NCBI GenBank assembly: GCA_035048485.1
Contig: CM068584.1
Location: 62,099,458-62,163,457 of the forward strand
Length of the DNA stretch: 64,000 nucleotides
Source of the DNA: Pteria penguin
Lineage: Eukaryota > Mollusca > Bivalvia > Pterioida > Pteriidae
Direction of reading: 5' to 3'
The notes under the pieces are model-generated. The model was not told where the DNA came from. It saw only the letters and a program-made list of their open reading frames with translations, and searched no databases. Positions 10,791 through 22,551 of this stretch are shown piece after piece (position 1 is the first letter of the stretch; the number at the start of each line of letters is the position of its first letter). The translations under genes and the position numbers were made by a program.

Positions 10791-13700
10791 TTAATCATAG
10801 TTTGATAGCATAAACATTTTTACGAAAGGGTATTTAAGAGAGAATTCAGCAACATCTGCATCACGCAGGTTGAGTATCTGTAAAATTACTCCAATAGGTG
10901 TTACAACAGTGGTACCGTATGAAGTATTTCCTATTGCAAGGCCAATGCACTTCAGCTTACAGTTTGCATCCATCATGAAAACTGCCGATCCTGAATATCC
11001 CACAGTAAAGAATGGGTTGTTTGAACCCTTTGCTTCGATTTCATACTGTCCTTTCATCACCAAAGAGCACAAATCTTAGAGCCTAGTCGCACATCTTTAT
11101 ACAGTCGACACTGCATTCCATCCAAGCAGAGCTGAGATTTTGTAGGTGCAGTTGAGGTCCCAAATTTAATTACTGGATTACATCTATTTGTGTCTTTGAT
11201 GGATTCACAAATTTATCCTGAGTTTAATACAGGGAAGTCTTTCATACCTGTTATGATATATAAATCAATTTATTGATTGACCGAAATGTTGATAGCCAGA
11301 TAGATAGATAGATAGATTATTGTTTTACGTCGCACCGGGAATGTTTCACCCATATGGCGACCAAAATGTTGAAAACAAATGATAAAATGTACAAGTGGAC
11401 TGTGACGGTGGATTGGTTATGGCCGTTTTGCCTCTCTTTTTAATTATAAGACTACACATTCAGGGAGGGGATGTTAACCTGTAATATTGGGACAAGTCTG
11501 AAATGTACCTCCGGTTATACGTACTGCAAACCTGAATATTTCTCTTAAATAGATAATTTATATGAATTACACCATATTTTATAATAATGATGTTCTATTT
11601 TAATTTTCCACATAACAATTATGAAATACGGTACCTATAAATCGGAGATAGTTAATCTGACATATGTTGGAATTTACGTTATTGATTAGGACTTTTTCTG
11701 TCCGACAATTAGCACTCAGTTACTGTTCGATAATCGCTGCGATTCCCGGAGATATCTAAAAGAATGAAACAAGATATCTGACTCAGTTGTGCAATAAAGG
11801 TCATGAAGAACAAACAGATGGAAATAAGCACAAAAGGACTGCACAGTTTAGTGTAATGCAGATGCCGTAACGACTAGTGACCAAAGCATAACGCACGGAT
11901 GTTAATAAATTTACTAATAACTTCTAGTTTTTTAACAATTCTATCTTTTCATGGAAGTTACAGAACCATATAAAAATAACTCCATAGCTACCAAGGTGAA
12001 CTTTCAGAATAAATTTATAACAAGAGCAACGCCAACGTAGTATATGCCCCGTGGTTATTTTTGTAACTTGGGCATAATTGACATGATCACATAAGAGGAC
12101 ATCTACTTCTCATAATCAAACACAACCAAAATGTTTTGTCTTATGATTACCAGATATGTCACTAGTCTTCATTTAATTTAGACATCAGTATTAATTGAAA
12201 CAAAAAATCCAAATAGATATGCCAAAGACAGGTATTCTAATCATAACTTATTAGCTTTACTTAGATAGACTTAGATGTATTACCTTACCAAATATGTCTA
12301 GCTGTTCCTGAGAACATAAAGAGAATTGCTAATTGTAAGAAATGTTCTTAATCCATGGAGATAATTCCCACAAAAATTATTGAATCATAATCAAATTTAA
12401 AGTTGACCTAAATATCCTTAGATGTATTTGTATGCATAATATCAATTCAATGTCTCTATCCGTTATTGAGATAATGAGCGGAAACTTCTAATTTTAAGAA
12501 ATTAACAATGACAGATATTGATCAATAAGTTTGAACTTGACTTAGATACTAATGAGGATGAGTCAGTGTACCAAATATCAATTCAGTATCTAGTTCCAGA
12601 GATAATAAGTAGAAACTGTAAATAGACCGATAGATCGACCAACAGCAGCAAAAACATATGCCCATCCTTCTTCTACGATGTGTCTGCATGTACTTTTATT
12701 TCTGGCAACATCGATCGCTGTACATAAAACTTTCTTAACTGTATCGCCCGAATTAAAAAGCATGTGATTCAGCCATTTGACAAACTTCACCATGAAAATG
12801 CAATTTTTACGATGTAAGTCTTTGAGAGAAAGATATATAACATTACATAAACCTTCCATGCAATTGGGATACCGATTAAGGGCGGGCGGTTAATTGGTCT
12901 GATAGTAGTCAATCAGGTGATGTGATTAAGGTACGAAAAGAACACGTCTTTTCAGCGTTTAATGTTTTGTGCATTACTGATTGTGACGTTATGTCTTGCT
13001 TACGTAATTCCGAGCATACATAATCTGTAGAGAATAGAATTATCTCTGCACAATTGTGAACAGTACTTGGGGCTTTTGTTGAAATTTGAATCAACATTAA
13101 TATAAAGTAATAATACTGTACCTGCTGTCAGTACTTGTTGCTTGTCTTTGATTGCAAAATATCCAGTTAAAGGCACACTGTGTGTTATCAAAATCAATGC
13201 TGCGTCTACACTTACTGGATCGACATTCGACTGAAAAACTGCTCTTTCAATTACACCACATCTCCTATCATCTTTGCCACAGAAAGCATCTTTGTATGGT
13301 TACAACACTGTGTGTAATGTTTGGTCATTTGACCGATCGTATCCAAACTGCTCGTCGCGGATACAATCAAAAAGCATATGACAACATGTTAAAAATCCCA
13401 ACGGATGTCCATTTTCTCTAATAAATAACCCTAAAGATCCGCATGCACTCGGGTCTTCCCTACCAACGTTACATCCCATACAGAGCGTATCGTTCCAACC
13501 AAGTATTTCACCTCTCAAAGATGTACCCAGTGAAAATATGCCTTCGCGGACATCAACTGCCACCGTGCCTCCACTGGAGCATGGCAGAGTTTTTGGGAAC
13601 ATTTTCTTTCCATGTGGAATAAATCCTTTTGACAAACAATACAACACAACACATTGTTTTGATTGTATATTGCCACTCACTAATTTCAATTTGTCTTCCG

Positions 13701-14063
13701 TTATTATACTGAGATTTGAATGTTGTTTCCACAGACTGTCTGCAATTTCAGATATAGCACATTTAATAAGATCAAAGTATATTTTGTAATCAGAACGAAA
13801 GGGATGATGTGCAACTTTAAAAGGGGTTTTATCAACACCATATAGGTTCTTGATGACGACAGGAAGGCCATGGAAGTCTGTTTGTTCACATCTAAACTCA
13901 TATTCTGAAGATTTGTATCCAATCATTATCAATCTTTCTTCCCCTCCATATTCTATATAGATCATCATATTTTGAAGTGTTTTTTAGCTTCCTCTACAAC
14001 GAAATCTTCTGAATCCTGGCAATATTTGTTTTCCTTTAAACGTTGTATGTGTAACTGAATCAT
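10791..14063 (-). pseudogene. PA-clan (chymotrypsin-fold) serine protease-like gene, two exons, disrupted
   Basis: Exon 1 runs 14063 to 13122 and exon 2 11247 to 10791. The intron (13121-11248) starts gtacag and ends cag, with phase 1 on both sides. The first ATG is at 14063 (MIQLHIQRLKENKYC). Trypsin-like landmarks are His in LGFLTCCHMLF (codon 13380-13378), Asp in VSVDAALILI (13206-13204) and Ser in TVGYSGSAVF (10994-10992). H-D and D-S spacings of about 58 and 116 residues fit the fold. GYSGSAV is closer to the V8-type GxSGSxV than to trypsin GDSGGP. The roughly 200 residues before the protease domain are not recognised. Lesions are a frameshift near 13972, TAA at 13302-13300 inside exon 1, TAA at 11215-11213, and a frameshift near 11064. 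Both frameshifts would be repaired by one extra base in a short A or T run, so assembly error is possible. The stops are not explained that way. A pseudogene is the simplest reading. The reader should treat the exon structure as firm and the inactivity as likely. Confidence 0.8.
11297..11363 (-). mobile_element. Severely 5'-truncated LINE 3' tail with target duplication
   Basis: Read on the minus strand this is about 70 bp of the LINE 3' end (gtgaaacattcccggtgcga, then cgtaaaacaataat) followed by (ATCT)n. It matches the tail of the LINE at 49280-49350. It is flanked by a 9-bp direct repeat AAATGTTGA (11284-11292 and 11364-11372), which fits a target-site duplication. It lies in the intron of the protease gene. 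Confidence 0.85.
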
Positions 14064-14887
14064 CAATGTTTTCTAAGAAAAGAAGATTTGTACACATAAC
14101 ATAGATGACAATGAATTTGGTCATATTGACATGTGATAAGAGGTCTGGCTCAGTCAAATAGTAGAACTAAACATGCGGAGAGACAGGGATACAAGCACAC
14201 ACCCATATCATAAATAAAAACAGCAATTATTTTGTTATATACACCATCAATTGCCACATGGTATCTGATTATTAGACAAACGCCATTTTACCGACGCGAC
14301 AGTGTTATCAACACACATTTAGAAATGAAAAACTGTATCCAGAGTGTCGGATACACACGACATCAGGGCAGGGTATAAAACCTCCCAATTAGGAGATGCT
14401 CACGCATCTTGTTGCCTGGTGTTTACTGACACAGTAACATTTTACCAGGGATTAAAATGCATAAAAATATACATGGTTATTTAACACATAAGGCAGTTGT
14501 TATATTCGTTTTTGCAGTAAGTCAGACTATTCGCCTTTATGTTAAATACAATAGTTAAATCATAGAATTTGGAATTCATAAATTATACAATACTTAATTC
14601 CTTCTCTGATTGTTTCGTCCGGCGCACTGTACGTAATACAATACTGTACGTGAGGGTAGTGAAATATTTTGTATCTCGTCTTTGCCATGAACATTTTTGT
14701 CGTATTTTGCTACACCCGTGTGCTTAATCCTCCCGGTGTATCCGGTCTCACATATGATTTCTAAGAATTCTTCATGAAGAATTTTAGTCGTGATATTGTG
14801 GGTTCTGCGATCCAGTGTACTTTTATTTTCGTATTATACTTTAAACACCACGTCGTACAATCATATGGACACATAAGATATATTGAT
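14064..14887. other. Upstream flank of the protease gene
   Basis: No second gene was recognised. A plus-strand gggtataaaacc at 14373 looks like a TATA box but points away from the protease gene and has no recognised gene after it. A short palindrome (agaattcttcatgaagaatt) is at about 14763-14783. Confidence 0.35.
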
Positions 14888-14937
14888 TGATTAACTCTAC
14901 GGTTATTTCACGTATATGGTGACATCTACCTGATCCC
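14888..14937 (-). mobile_element. SINE family A tail fragment
   Basis: ggttatttcacgtatatggt with the following gacatctacctgat matches the tail side of the SINE at 50240-50280 (gattatttcacgtatatggtgacggcatctgcctgat). Only about 50 bp are present. The join to the palindrome-rich block at 14940 is abrupt. Confidence 0.65.
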
Positions 14938-14939
14938 AA

Positions 14940-15095
14940 TTACTGCAAGTTTCCGCATGGAAACCTGGAGTTTCCGCAACTGAAACATGGTGCTTCCGCA
15001 ACAGAAACCGGCGGAAACTTGCAGTAACTCGATGTTTCCGCAACGGAAACCTGTTGTAACTGGGACATTTCCAGCAAGTTTCCGCCACCGGAAAA
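14940..15095. repeat. Cluster of TTTCCG/CGGAAA inverted motifs
   Basis: At least five short palindromic units of the form tttccgcaacggaaac or close variants lie in about 155 bp. The outer pair TTACTGCAAGTTTCCG (14940-14955) and its exact reverse complement (15012-15027) forms a 16-bp perfect stem. The GC content is higher than the surroundings. No protein is supported. The frames on the minus strand are products of the repeat. Confidence 0.8.
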
Positions 15096-16019
15096 TTGAA
15101 AGGATTATACATGAACAAAACCTGCTGAAGAATATAACCTCCATATAAACTGGAAAATATTAGGTGTTTTTACAATCTTGAAACCTTAGAATGTTTTGTA
15201 ATTAGTGAAATGTCAGATATGTTGTTTCCCGAGTAGTAATCAACCTCTTGCAACACAATAAAAACTGACAGCTACTTTTGTATCTTGAAATGTAATACGT
15301 CTATTGTATATGCCCATCACATTTTCAGAGACCCCCCCCCCCCCCCCCACACACACACAAACAGACAAACAAACAAAACCCCCTAACTATACAAACAAAA
15401 GAAATACAATAGTAATTCACAATTGTTTAATAGTATACAGTATACGTTTCAACATGCACATATACCATTCACAATGTAATTGACACAAAACTTTTTTTAT
15501 ATTCCTGTGTTTTGAAAATGTATACAGTATTTCATTTTGACACTTCAGAATTAAACAAAACCAGAGTAAATGAATAGAAATAATGTTCTGTCCTTGTAAT
15601 CAAACAATCTGATTTTTCACAAATATGTCTTCCTCTAAGAATTTGAAACTTGTGTATGTCGAGAATTGCTTTCTTTAATGTCTTCTTATTTATATTTTGT
15701 CACTGATATTCTGTCAACTTAATCTGGCTTCTGAAACAAAAGATTTAAATTAAAAATTAGACATATTTAAGAGAATAAATCAAAAATTAAACATGGGACT
15801 ACATGTCCATGTTTTAGGCGCTTTAACGGAATGATTCCGAGCAAGCTCTCCTAAAGAGGATACCAAATACTTTGATTTTGTTATTCCATGCATGCACACG
15901 TGTTGCAAAGATCTACTTCAAACGTCAACAAATCTACATGTATTTCAATTGCAAATTAACAGTACTTGCAATAGTGCATAACTGTGACAAATCCTGTACT
16001 AAGAACTAGAGAACTGTCA
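15096..16019. other. Gene-free DNA with a poly-C run
   Basis: An approximately 17-base C run at 15331-15348 is followed by (CA)n. No coding domain was recognised. Confidence 0.5.
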
Positions 16020-16445
16020 GATGGACCCCGCTGTTGTCACCATGACCTTAGTTTAGTACCAGCAAAAAGGTCTATTTATAAAGAATGCAGGTGCTTAATA
16101 TGAAAGCCTTACTTCTAATATTTCAATACCTATGGTCGATGTCAAGACCACATGATCAATATTTTTATACCAATGGTAAGGTCTTGTCATAAGAAACATG
16201 CATGACAAATATCAAAGACCTACTTCTTACGGTTCAATAATTATGTTAAAGTTTTTGAAATGCAGGTCAAATGTCAATGTCAAGGCCACATGTTCACAAA
16301 TGTTGTTACCGACGGAAAGGTCTCGTTATAAGAAACAAACGCCGAATATGAAAGCTCTATTTGCGACAGTGTATTAGATATGGTTTTTGTCGACAGACAG
16401 ACTTATTGATGTCTATAGGGAACCCGCTTAAGAAGCGGGACCATA
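16020..16445. repeat. Tandem repeat of 'aaggtctt..ataagaa' type, about three units
   Basis: The ordered words 'accaatggtaaggtcttgtc', 'ataagaaacatgc', 'aatatcaaagacctac' and 'ttcaataattatg' recur in variant form near 16060, 16165 and 16305 (period roughly 105-140 bp). It is a second, distinct family of the molluscan AGGTC-containing tandem repeats and ends with cgacagacagac. Confidence 0.75.
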
Positions 16446-16679
16446 GGATATAAACCCTTGTGATTTTTATATCTCATTGAACTTGAACTAAGAAAATCAG
16501 AATGCATAATGTAGAATTATGGTTTCAGAAAGAATTGAGGTATCCATCAGCTATATGTCCTAACATTTAAACAAAAATTGTCAGTCGTCTGTACTGTCTG
16601 TTAAATTTTATTATAAATTGAGCTTTATGATATTTCACTTCTCTCGGTATTAGTAAAAAGACGAAACATATACATGTAT

Positions 16680-16826
16680 AGAATAAGTGTCTAAATTTGT
16701 GTTTTGTGACGTGTATGCAACACATAGCAAGTACATTTATTGTACATTATTACACATTATATACGATAAATGTACTTGCTATGTGTTGCATACACGTCAC
16801 AAAACACAAATTTAGACACTTATTCT
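16680..16826. repeat. Perfect 61-bp inverted repeat with 25-base loop
   Basis: 16680-16740 is the exact reverse complement of 16766-16826, with no mismatch over 61 bp. The spacer is 16741-16765. The transcript would fold into one long hairpin. No transposon-end motif or target duplication is evident at the outer edges. Confidence 0.95.
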
Positions 16827-18902
16827 TTATTTATGCGCCACCTTTCACAACGAACAATTTATTTCGGTCATGAAATCACCTTTTTATATTTAGATGTAGT
16901 GTTTACCTTTGGTTGTAGTCACAAGGCGGAACAGCCAGTTCAGACTGATAAAATTAGAACATACACAAATAATTTTAATGCTTAATTCGAATCAGTATAT
17001 TTATTTTATTTAAAAAAAAAGAATAATGAATAAAACAAAATGTTCAAACTTTTACACAAATTTACCCCGTTGTTGAGGAACTATTTATTTTTGCGGTACT
17101 ATCTGTGTAGTCAGTAAATCGGCTCACAGCTGATCGCTGTTAGTGGGTAATTTCAGCTGGGCTAGTTTCACTTCCCAAACGTGAAGGCACAGTTATTAAA
17201 CAAGGAGTTTGACAGAAATCCGGAGCTATGTGTGAAGGCTCTCACATCAAAGGCCATGCTTGCACTATTATGAATGTTCTGTGGGTGAGTAATATAGTCT
17301 CATTTGTACTTGCTGACCTTGTAACATGATTCTGACCCGCACTTGCAAGTTGAATATTTTCAAGAGACAATACACAAACAATGACAACAATTTAATTTTA
17401 AAATTTTTTTAATGAGTGCAAATATCGCCAGAAACATTTATTGATCGATCGAATAAAAGAAGAACGAATATAGACTATAAATCATTAGTATTACTACGCG
17501 CATTATTGAGGCCGTGCGATGTGACGTCACGATTGGTATTATATGATGTTATTATACGGGTACGAATTACAACAGGATTAAATGAGTTCATCTCATCAAG
17601 TTACATTGATTGTGCATATATATATCATTTAAAATGATTGAAAAAAGTTAAATCGTGACATGAAGCTTCATTAGAACTCTAATTGTTCAGTTTTGAATAC
17701 AAGTTTCCATTAAGTTTTCGCCTAAAGGGTCATATCAGAAAATAAGAATTTTATAGCAGTTGCATCGTTGATCGTTGTTGTAATGGTCACCTCTACTTTT
17801 TCATTGTCGTTGATGAATGTTTAGTTGATATTGTTTTAAGGAAAATATCTTTATATTGTCGTCTATCTAAAAATCAATATCTTAAGTCCATCTTTATTAA
17901 AATTTATATACCGTGATATATTACATAAGTAAAAAAAGGTGGGTATTGCTACATTCTGATAATACCTTTTGCATTATTGGAAAACAGAAATAAGTTTTCA
18001 AACAAGACAGAAAATGGTCAAAATATGAATGCACGTTTCTGGGGTTTGTTTTACATTATAACTTGTCAGAGATGTCTTTCTTACACTAGAGATGTTCAAT
18101 CATACTAACTGATGATAAACTAGTCTACTGGACAAGGCTGTGGCTCAAATTCTGGAGTCAATATTTCATGTGAGTTGTAAGAAATTATCATATATCCTAC
18201 TGATAAAGAGTTGAAAAGTAGATGACGAGGGAATACTTCCTTATAAGCATGTGATAAATTGAGCAGTTTCTATTTAAATCAAACTAGATTATGTGTAAAA
18301 AAACAAAACAAAACCGTCAGCAGATGTTTTAAAATGTCAACAGAAATTACATCTACGATTTAGTAAAACATAAGATTATTTATAGTTCTCATTGTGTGAG
18401 GTTAGTAGGTAACCCATGTTTATAACACTCATAACATCTTAAAGCCATATAATATAGTTTTGAAAAAAATATTCCCGGTGTTGCTGAAGTAACGATACCA
18501 TGTGCAATACTTTTGTCCTTAATTTTCCTTTTCCGTCTCGATTTATAAATACTTTGGAAATGAATGCGGAAATTGTAATGAAACGTGGACTTTTTTCCTT
18601 AAAGCAAGGAAGTTTGCTCTGCCGTCAACATTATCAATCACACGGTGCATTTTGACGAGTGGTAAATGTACACATATAGGAGATGGAATTTTTTTTGGGG
18701 GGGGGGGAGTTTAATTTTATTTTATTATTTGATTTTAATATTATAATAGAAGATATATATTTTTTTTGTATTTTATAAGGCAATAACAAACTTTAATTCG
18801 AATCCCTAATGTATAAATGCATAAACACATTTTGTTTCAGTGAGGATAAATATATCGACTTTCAAAACCAAGCATAAATATTAGGTAACGGAAATGTAAA
18901 AT
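16827..18902. other. Gene-free DNA upstream of the membrane-protein gene
   Basis: No coding domain. 17100-17295 is less AT-rich and ends in gtgggtgagtaa, a plausible splice donor at about 17284. It could be a non-coding first exon of the gene at 18903, but nothing in the sequence proves that. A G-run lies near 18698-18707. Confidence 0.4.
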
Positions 18903-21467
18903 ATGCATTTGTATCTACGAGGAGCTGTGGTATTCTTTGTTCTACATGTAAGTGTTGGCCATATCATTAATTTGACGAATGTGTCATCATGTTCGGTAGA
19001 GAAAAACATGTGGCGTCAAAGAGAAGAACTAAAGGCGTGTGATGCAAGCAACGGATTGGTATATCATTGTATGAAATCATCATGGAATAATTTTGTTGAA
19101 TTTTGTATGGAACCTGTGTCAATAACATTTAACGGTAGGATTTTGTTTACTCGAGACAATTAACTGATACATCTAATGATAATAATGATTTGAAAAATAT
19201 ACATTTTGTTAGTATGATGACAAACCCTGCGAATTTGCTCTTTCAAGCCTAGTTATTCGTCGTATCTGCAATTAACTATGATCGTCAGTCATTTTATTTT
19301 AATCTAAAGAATTCTAATTTTAATGGGAAAGATCGCGTTTTGCTTCGGTGCCATATTGTTAAAGGAATTGTATAATAGCAATGTGAAAAGAAAACACATG
19401 TAGACAGATATATTAATTTCTTTGGTATCTTTAATCAAATTACACTCTAAATTATGTATTACGAATAAAAACACATTGTTATTTACATTAATGGTTTTGT
19501 TAACGGTATCTTGATTGTTTATACATCTATTTATTGAAACAAACTAGCTAGTAGAAAGAAATACCAGTTCATCTCTAATAGCAGTCTAAACATCAATACA
19601 ATTATTTTCTGAGATGCATGTGCTGTTTTCATTAGTAAAAATCGTATGTTTATCTAGCTGTTTAATACATGGTGTCCTTAAACGATATCCTTAAACACCG
19701 TTTTCAGAATACCAAATGCATAAGTAAGATACCGAGTTTAAATATTTCTGGATTAAATTTGCGGTTTATCAAGGGAAAAGTGAACTACAGAAAACGGAGG
19801 ATCTCGTTTTATCATATGCTTTCTTTTTTTTTAATTCGATAAAGAAATATATAATAATCTCATAGTTATGGACAATCTTCATTTAGTTGGATGTCCAGAG
19901 GTGCATAACAGGGGCAATTTACACATCCGCTATGTCAAGTGCTCAATCAGTGGAACGTATCAACATAAGAAAAATGTAACCTACTTGTCTTACCAGTTTT
20001 GCGAATGTAAGTTTTAATTGTCTATATGTATTACATTATAAAATCCATAAATTGATATTTATCTCGTCTTGTGTTTTTTTTTTTTCTCAATGTTTTAATA
20101 TACCCAAGTATGTCATTAAATCATCACATGTACTCATATTTTTTATAATTTATAGATAATGTGTGTAAGCAAGAAGATCTAATCAGATTAACAAAAGAAA
20201 CGTAAGGAATGGGTATGATGATGAAGAAACAGCGACCACAAGATATATCAAAAGAATACAATTATCACGTGCATACAATACATATAAGACGTCATTGTAT
20301 TTTACTTAAGTATCTTTTTGAAGGAAATCAATGAAATAAAGATGTCCAGCAGTTTAAGTTTATTTTATTTACAACATAGAAGCTAAGCGATTTGACTATG
20401 TTGGGAAAGTCGTATTATTGCAACATGGAATTCGAGCAGTGAATCTGACTTTAAATGCTGAATTACAGTTGAGTACGATTGTGAAAAGTAACACAACACC
20501 CGATACAATACCTAAGCCAATTATTTTCTATGTGAATGTTCTTTATAAAATGTTTCAGATCCTCTACTATGAACTACAGATCTAAATATGCAACGACCAT
20601 GGATGCATACATGACTGTAGATTACACGACAATTAATGGTACAAGAAAGACGGAAGCTGACGGTAATATAAATCCAGTACATCTGTATATGTCCATGTAT
20701 AATTGGCCTTGATTGAATCATCTCAATTAGTTTTTATAAAATGACAAATTTGCCTTCTCCTTAGCGATTAGTACTTTCGTTTAAATGTTTGTTTTGATTG
20801 CGTATGCCGTCGTCTTTTTAATATGCTATGTTCCTTTGATATCTTTGGTTGCAGTTGATCCCATCTTTTGTTCTTCTACTTATTAAAAAACTTTTTATAT
20901 ATGTCTTCATATTGTTTTGCGTTTGCGGTGAGCAGGAGGATTGGTGCACATTTCACCGGTGAATCATGCCAAATGAGTGACGTTTGTTACTTTAATTGAC
21001 CGTCCTAAGGTCGGACGTTCTCTCCTTTAAGTGTTTACTATTAATTGTCCATACTTCATGACTGGTATTATAGACATTCCTATATGACTCCACAGCATTT
21101 TACTTTTCTTGAATGCTTTGTTAACTGTTCAAGCTAAAGATAATGGGATATGTAAATTGGATTTAATGCATTGATTCTACATATATATGCATTTAGTTAC
21201 AAAAGACATTGGCTCGAGGAAATCATTAACTCAACCCATTTTCCCCCAGCTTGAATTCATCTTAGGTAAGTTCATTTATAAAATTCCGACACTAGTATAT
21301 AGGGCAATTTCAATACTATACCCAAATGTTAACATCGAAATCAAAGACACGTATACCACTGCTTCTTTTTAAATATACTTTAGAATAGCTGTAGCCATCT
21401 TTCCGAAATGCATTTTAATTATATTTTAACGGTGCTTATAGAAGCAAAATGCCCATTTTGTTAAACA

Positions 21468-21526
<59 letters not shown>

Positions 21527-21917
21527 ATACATACTTTATTCCATATTTACAGCAGCTGGTATAATAGTGCTGTTGCTCTTAGGATGTATGACATCACTGC
21601 TTTATTATATACTTAAGTAAGTCTTTCTTTATTACTCTTAGTTTTTCCAAATGTATGCATGCATTGGCGACGTAATATACCTACATTCAGTGTTTATGAA
21701 ATGTTCAATATTCTATGGTAAATATATGCGTACTGTATTTGAATTAAGGAAGAAACGCATGTGCTTGATTATATCCATTTCGTTAAATTATTTCAGGACA
21801 GGAAAGGGCACGGATGATTTGCATCGGCAAAGTATCAATTCTAATGACGATGATAATGATAATAGACAGGAAGAAGATGTGTATAATGAAATAGAGATTA
21901 TACAGTCAAAAGTTTAG
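18903..21917 (+). CDS. Unrecognised single-pass type I membrane protein, eight exons, 275 aa
   Basis: I joined eight exons: 18903-19134, 19866-20006, 20156-20201, 20388-20438, 20559-20662, 21197-21265, 21553-21616 and 21797-21917. Every intron is GT-AG, every phase matches, and the total of 828 nt ends in TAG. Residues 1-20 look like a signal peptide (hydrophobic GAVVFFVLHVSVG). The ectodomain (about 21-214) has nine cysteines at 30, 46, 56, 68, 87, 103, 123, 128 and 151, and N-glycosylation sequons at N23, N26, N114 and N183. The odd cysteine count would allow a disulphide-linked dimer. One membrane segment (about 215-235, AAGIIVLLLLGCMTSLLYYI) precedes a 40-residue acidic tail with DDDNDN and VYNEIEI. 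YNEI fits a YxxPhi endocytic motif but not a canonical ITIM. I do not recognise the fold. A surface receptor or adhesion role is inferred from topology only. An ATG just upstream (18894) is followed at once by a stop. A homopolymer error could alter a junction. Exon 4 is the least certain because its acceptor was chosen by phase. Confidence 0.82.
21472..21523. repeat. (TA)n microsatellite
   Basis: About 26 TA units in intron 6 of the membrane-protein gene, ending 29 bases before the acceptor of the exon at 21553. Confidence 0.95.
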
Positions 21918-22470
21918 CTGAGTGAAGTTGATTTTTGTCCACCACCGTACAACATGGGATAAAGGATTGAATCTGTACTGTTTTAAACAATATTAGAAAA
22001 TTTACACTGTATACAAATGACAGCCTTACTTCGACAAAGATTTTAAATTGCACTAACATCAAATCAAATAGAAATAGGATAAATGCAGGAATGAGTAGGT
22101 ACGTTTTCTACTAAAATTGGCCTTACAGGGAATTAAAATACAACTGTTTTAGATTCATACAGGAACCCTTTGTAAAAGCGTTCATAAATATCATTTTTAT
22201 CGTGTTCTGAAGTTATGATAGTACCAGTTGGGGCTGACGTCATGGCGTCGCTTCATTGCCGATGCTAATGAACAAGGCGCAAAATAGTTCAAACACAACC
22301 ATGACAGCAAAGTGTATTACAAATTCAGTACATGGTATAGAAGAGCTGGTTACAGTGTGCTATATATATCGATGACTGACAAGTACCGGTATTCAATAAC
22401 ATAATGAGACTGAATAGTTTTACCAACCTTTATGCATTTTCCAAATGGGTCGCTAATGTTGACATCCGCT
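21918..22470. other. 3' flank of the membrane-protein gene
   Basis: No coding domain. This would hold the 3'UTR. I cannot point to a convincing polyadenylation signal. Confidence 0.35.
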
Positions 22471-22474
22471 TAGA

Positions 22475-22551
22475 ATGAGCAACAACGAGATTCGAACTCG
22501 TGACCTTCTGATTACGAGTACAACGCCGAACCGTTCGGCCACGTCGGGCTT
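22475..22551 (-). repeat. tRNA-like sequence, probably a SINE head or tRNA pseudogene
   Basis: On the minus strand, agcccgacgtggccgaacgg is followed by a perfect T-arm, ACGAG-TTCGAAT-CTCGT. The acceptor stem pairs only partly with the 3' side and the anticodon stem has mismatches, so I do not call a functional tRNA. The D-arm resembles serine or leucine tRNAs. No SINE body could be matched downstream. Confidence 0.7.

Noticed and set aside
12590..12859. 89-codon minus-strand frame inside the protease intron
   Set aside because: No recognisable domain, and it is not needed to join the two protease exons, whose phases already match.
14373..14384. TATA-like box gggtataaaacc
   Set aside because: It points away from the protease gene and no coding exon was found downstream on the plus strand.
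22475..22551. Functional tRNA gene
   Set aside because: The T-arm is good but the acceptor and anticodon stems do not pair well. A SINE head or pseudogene is more likely.
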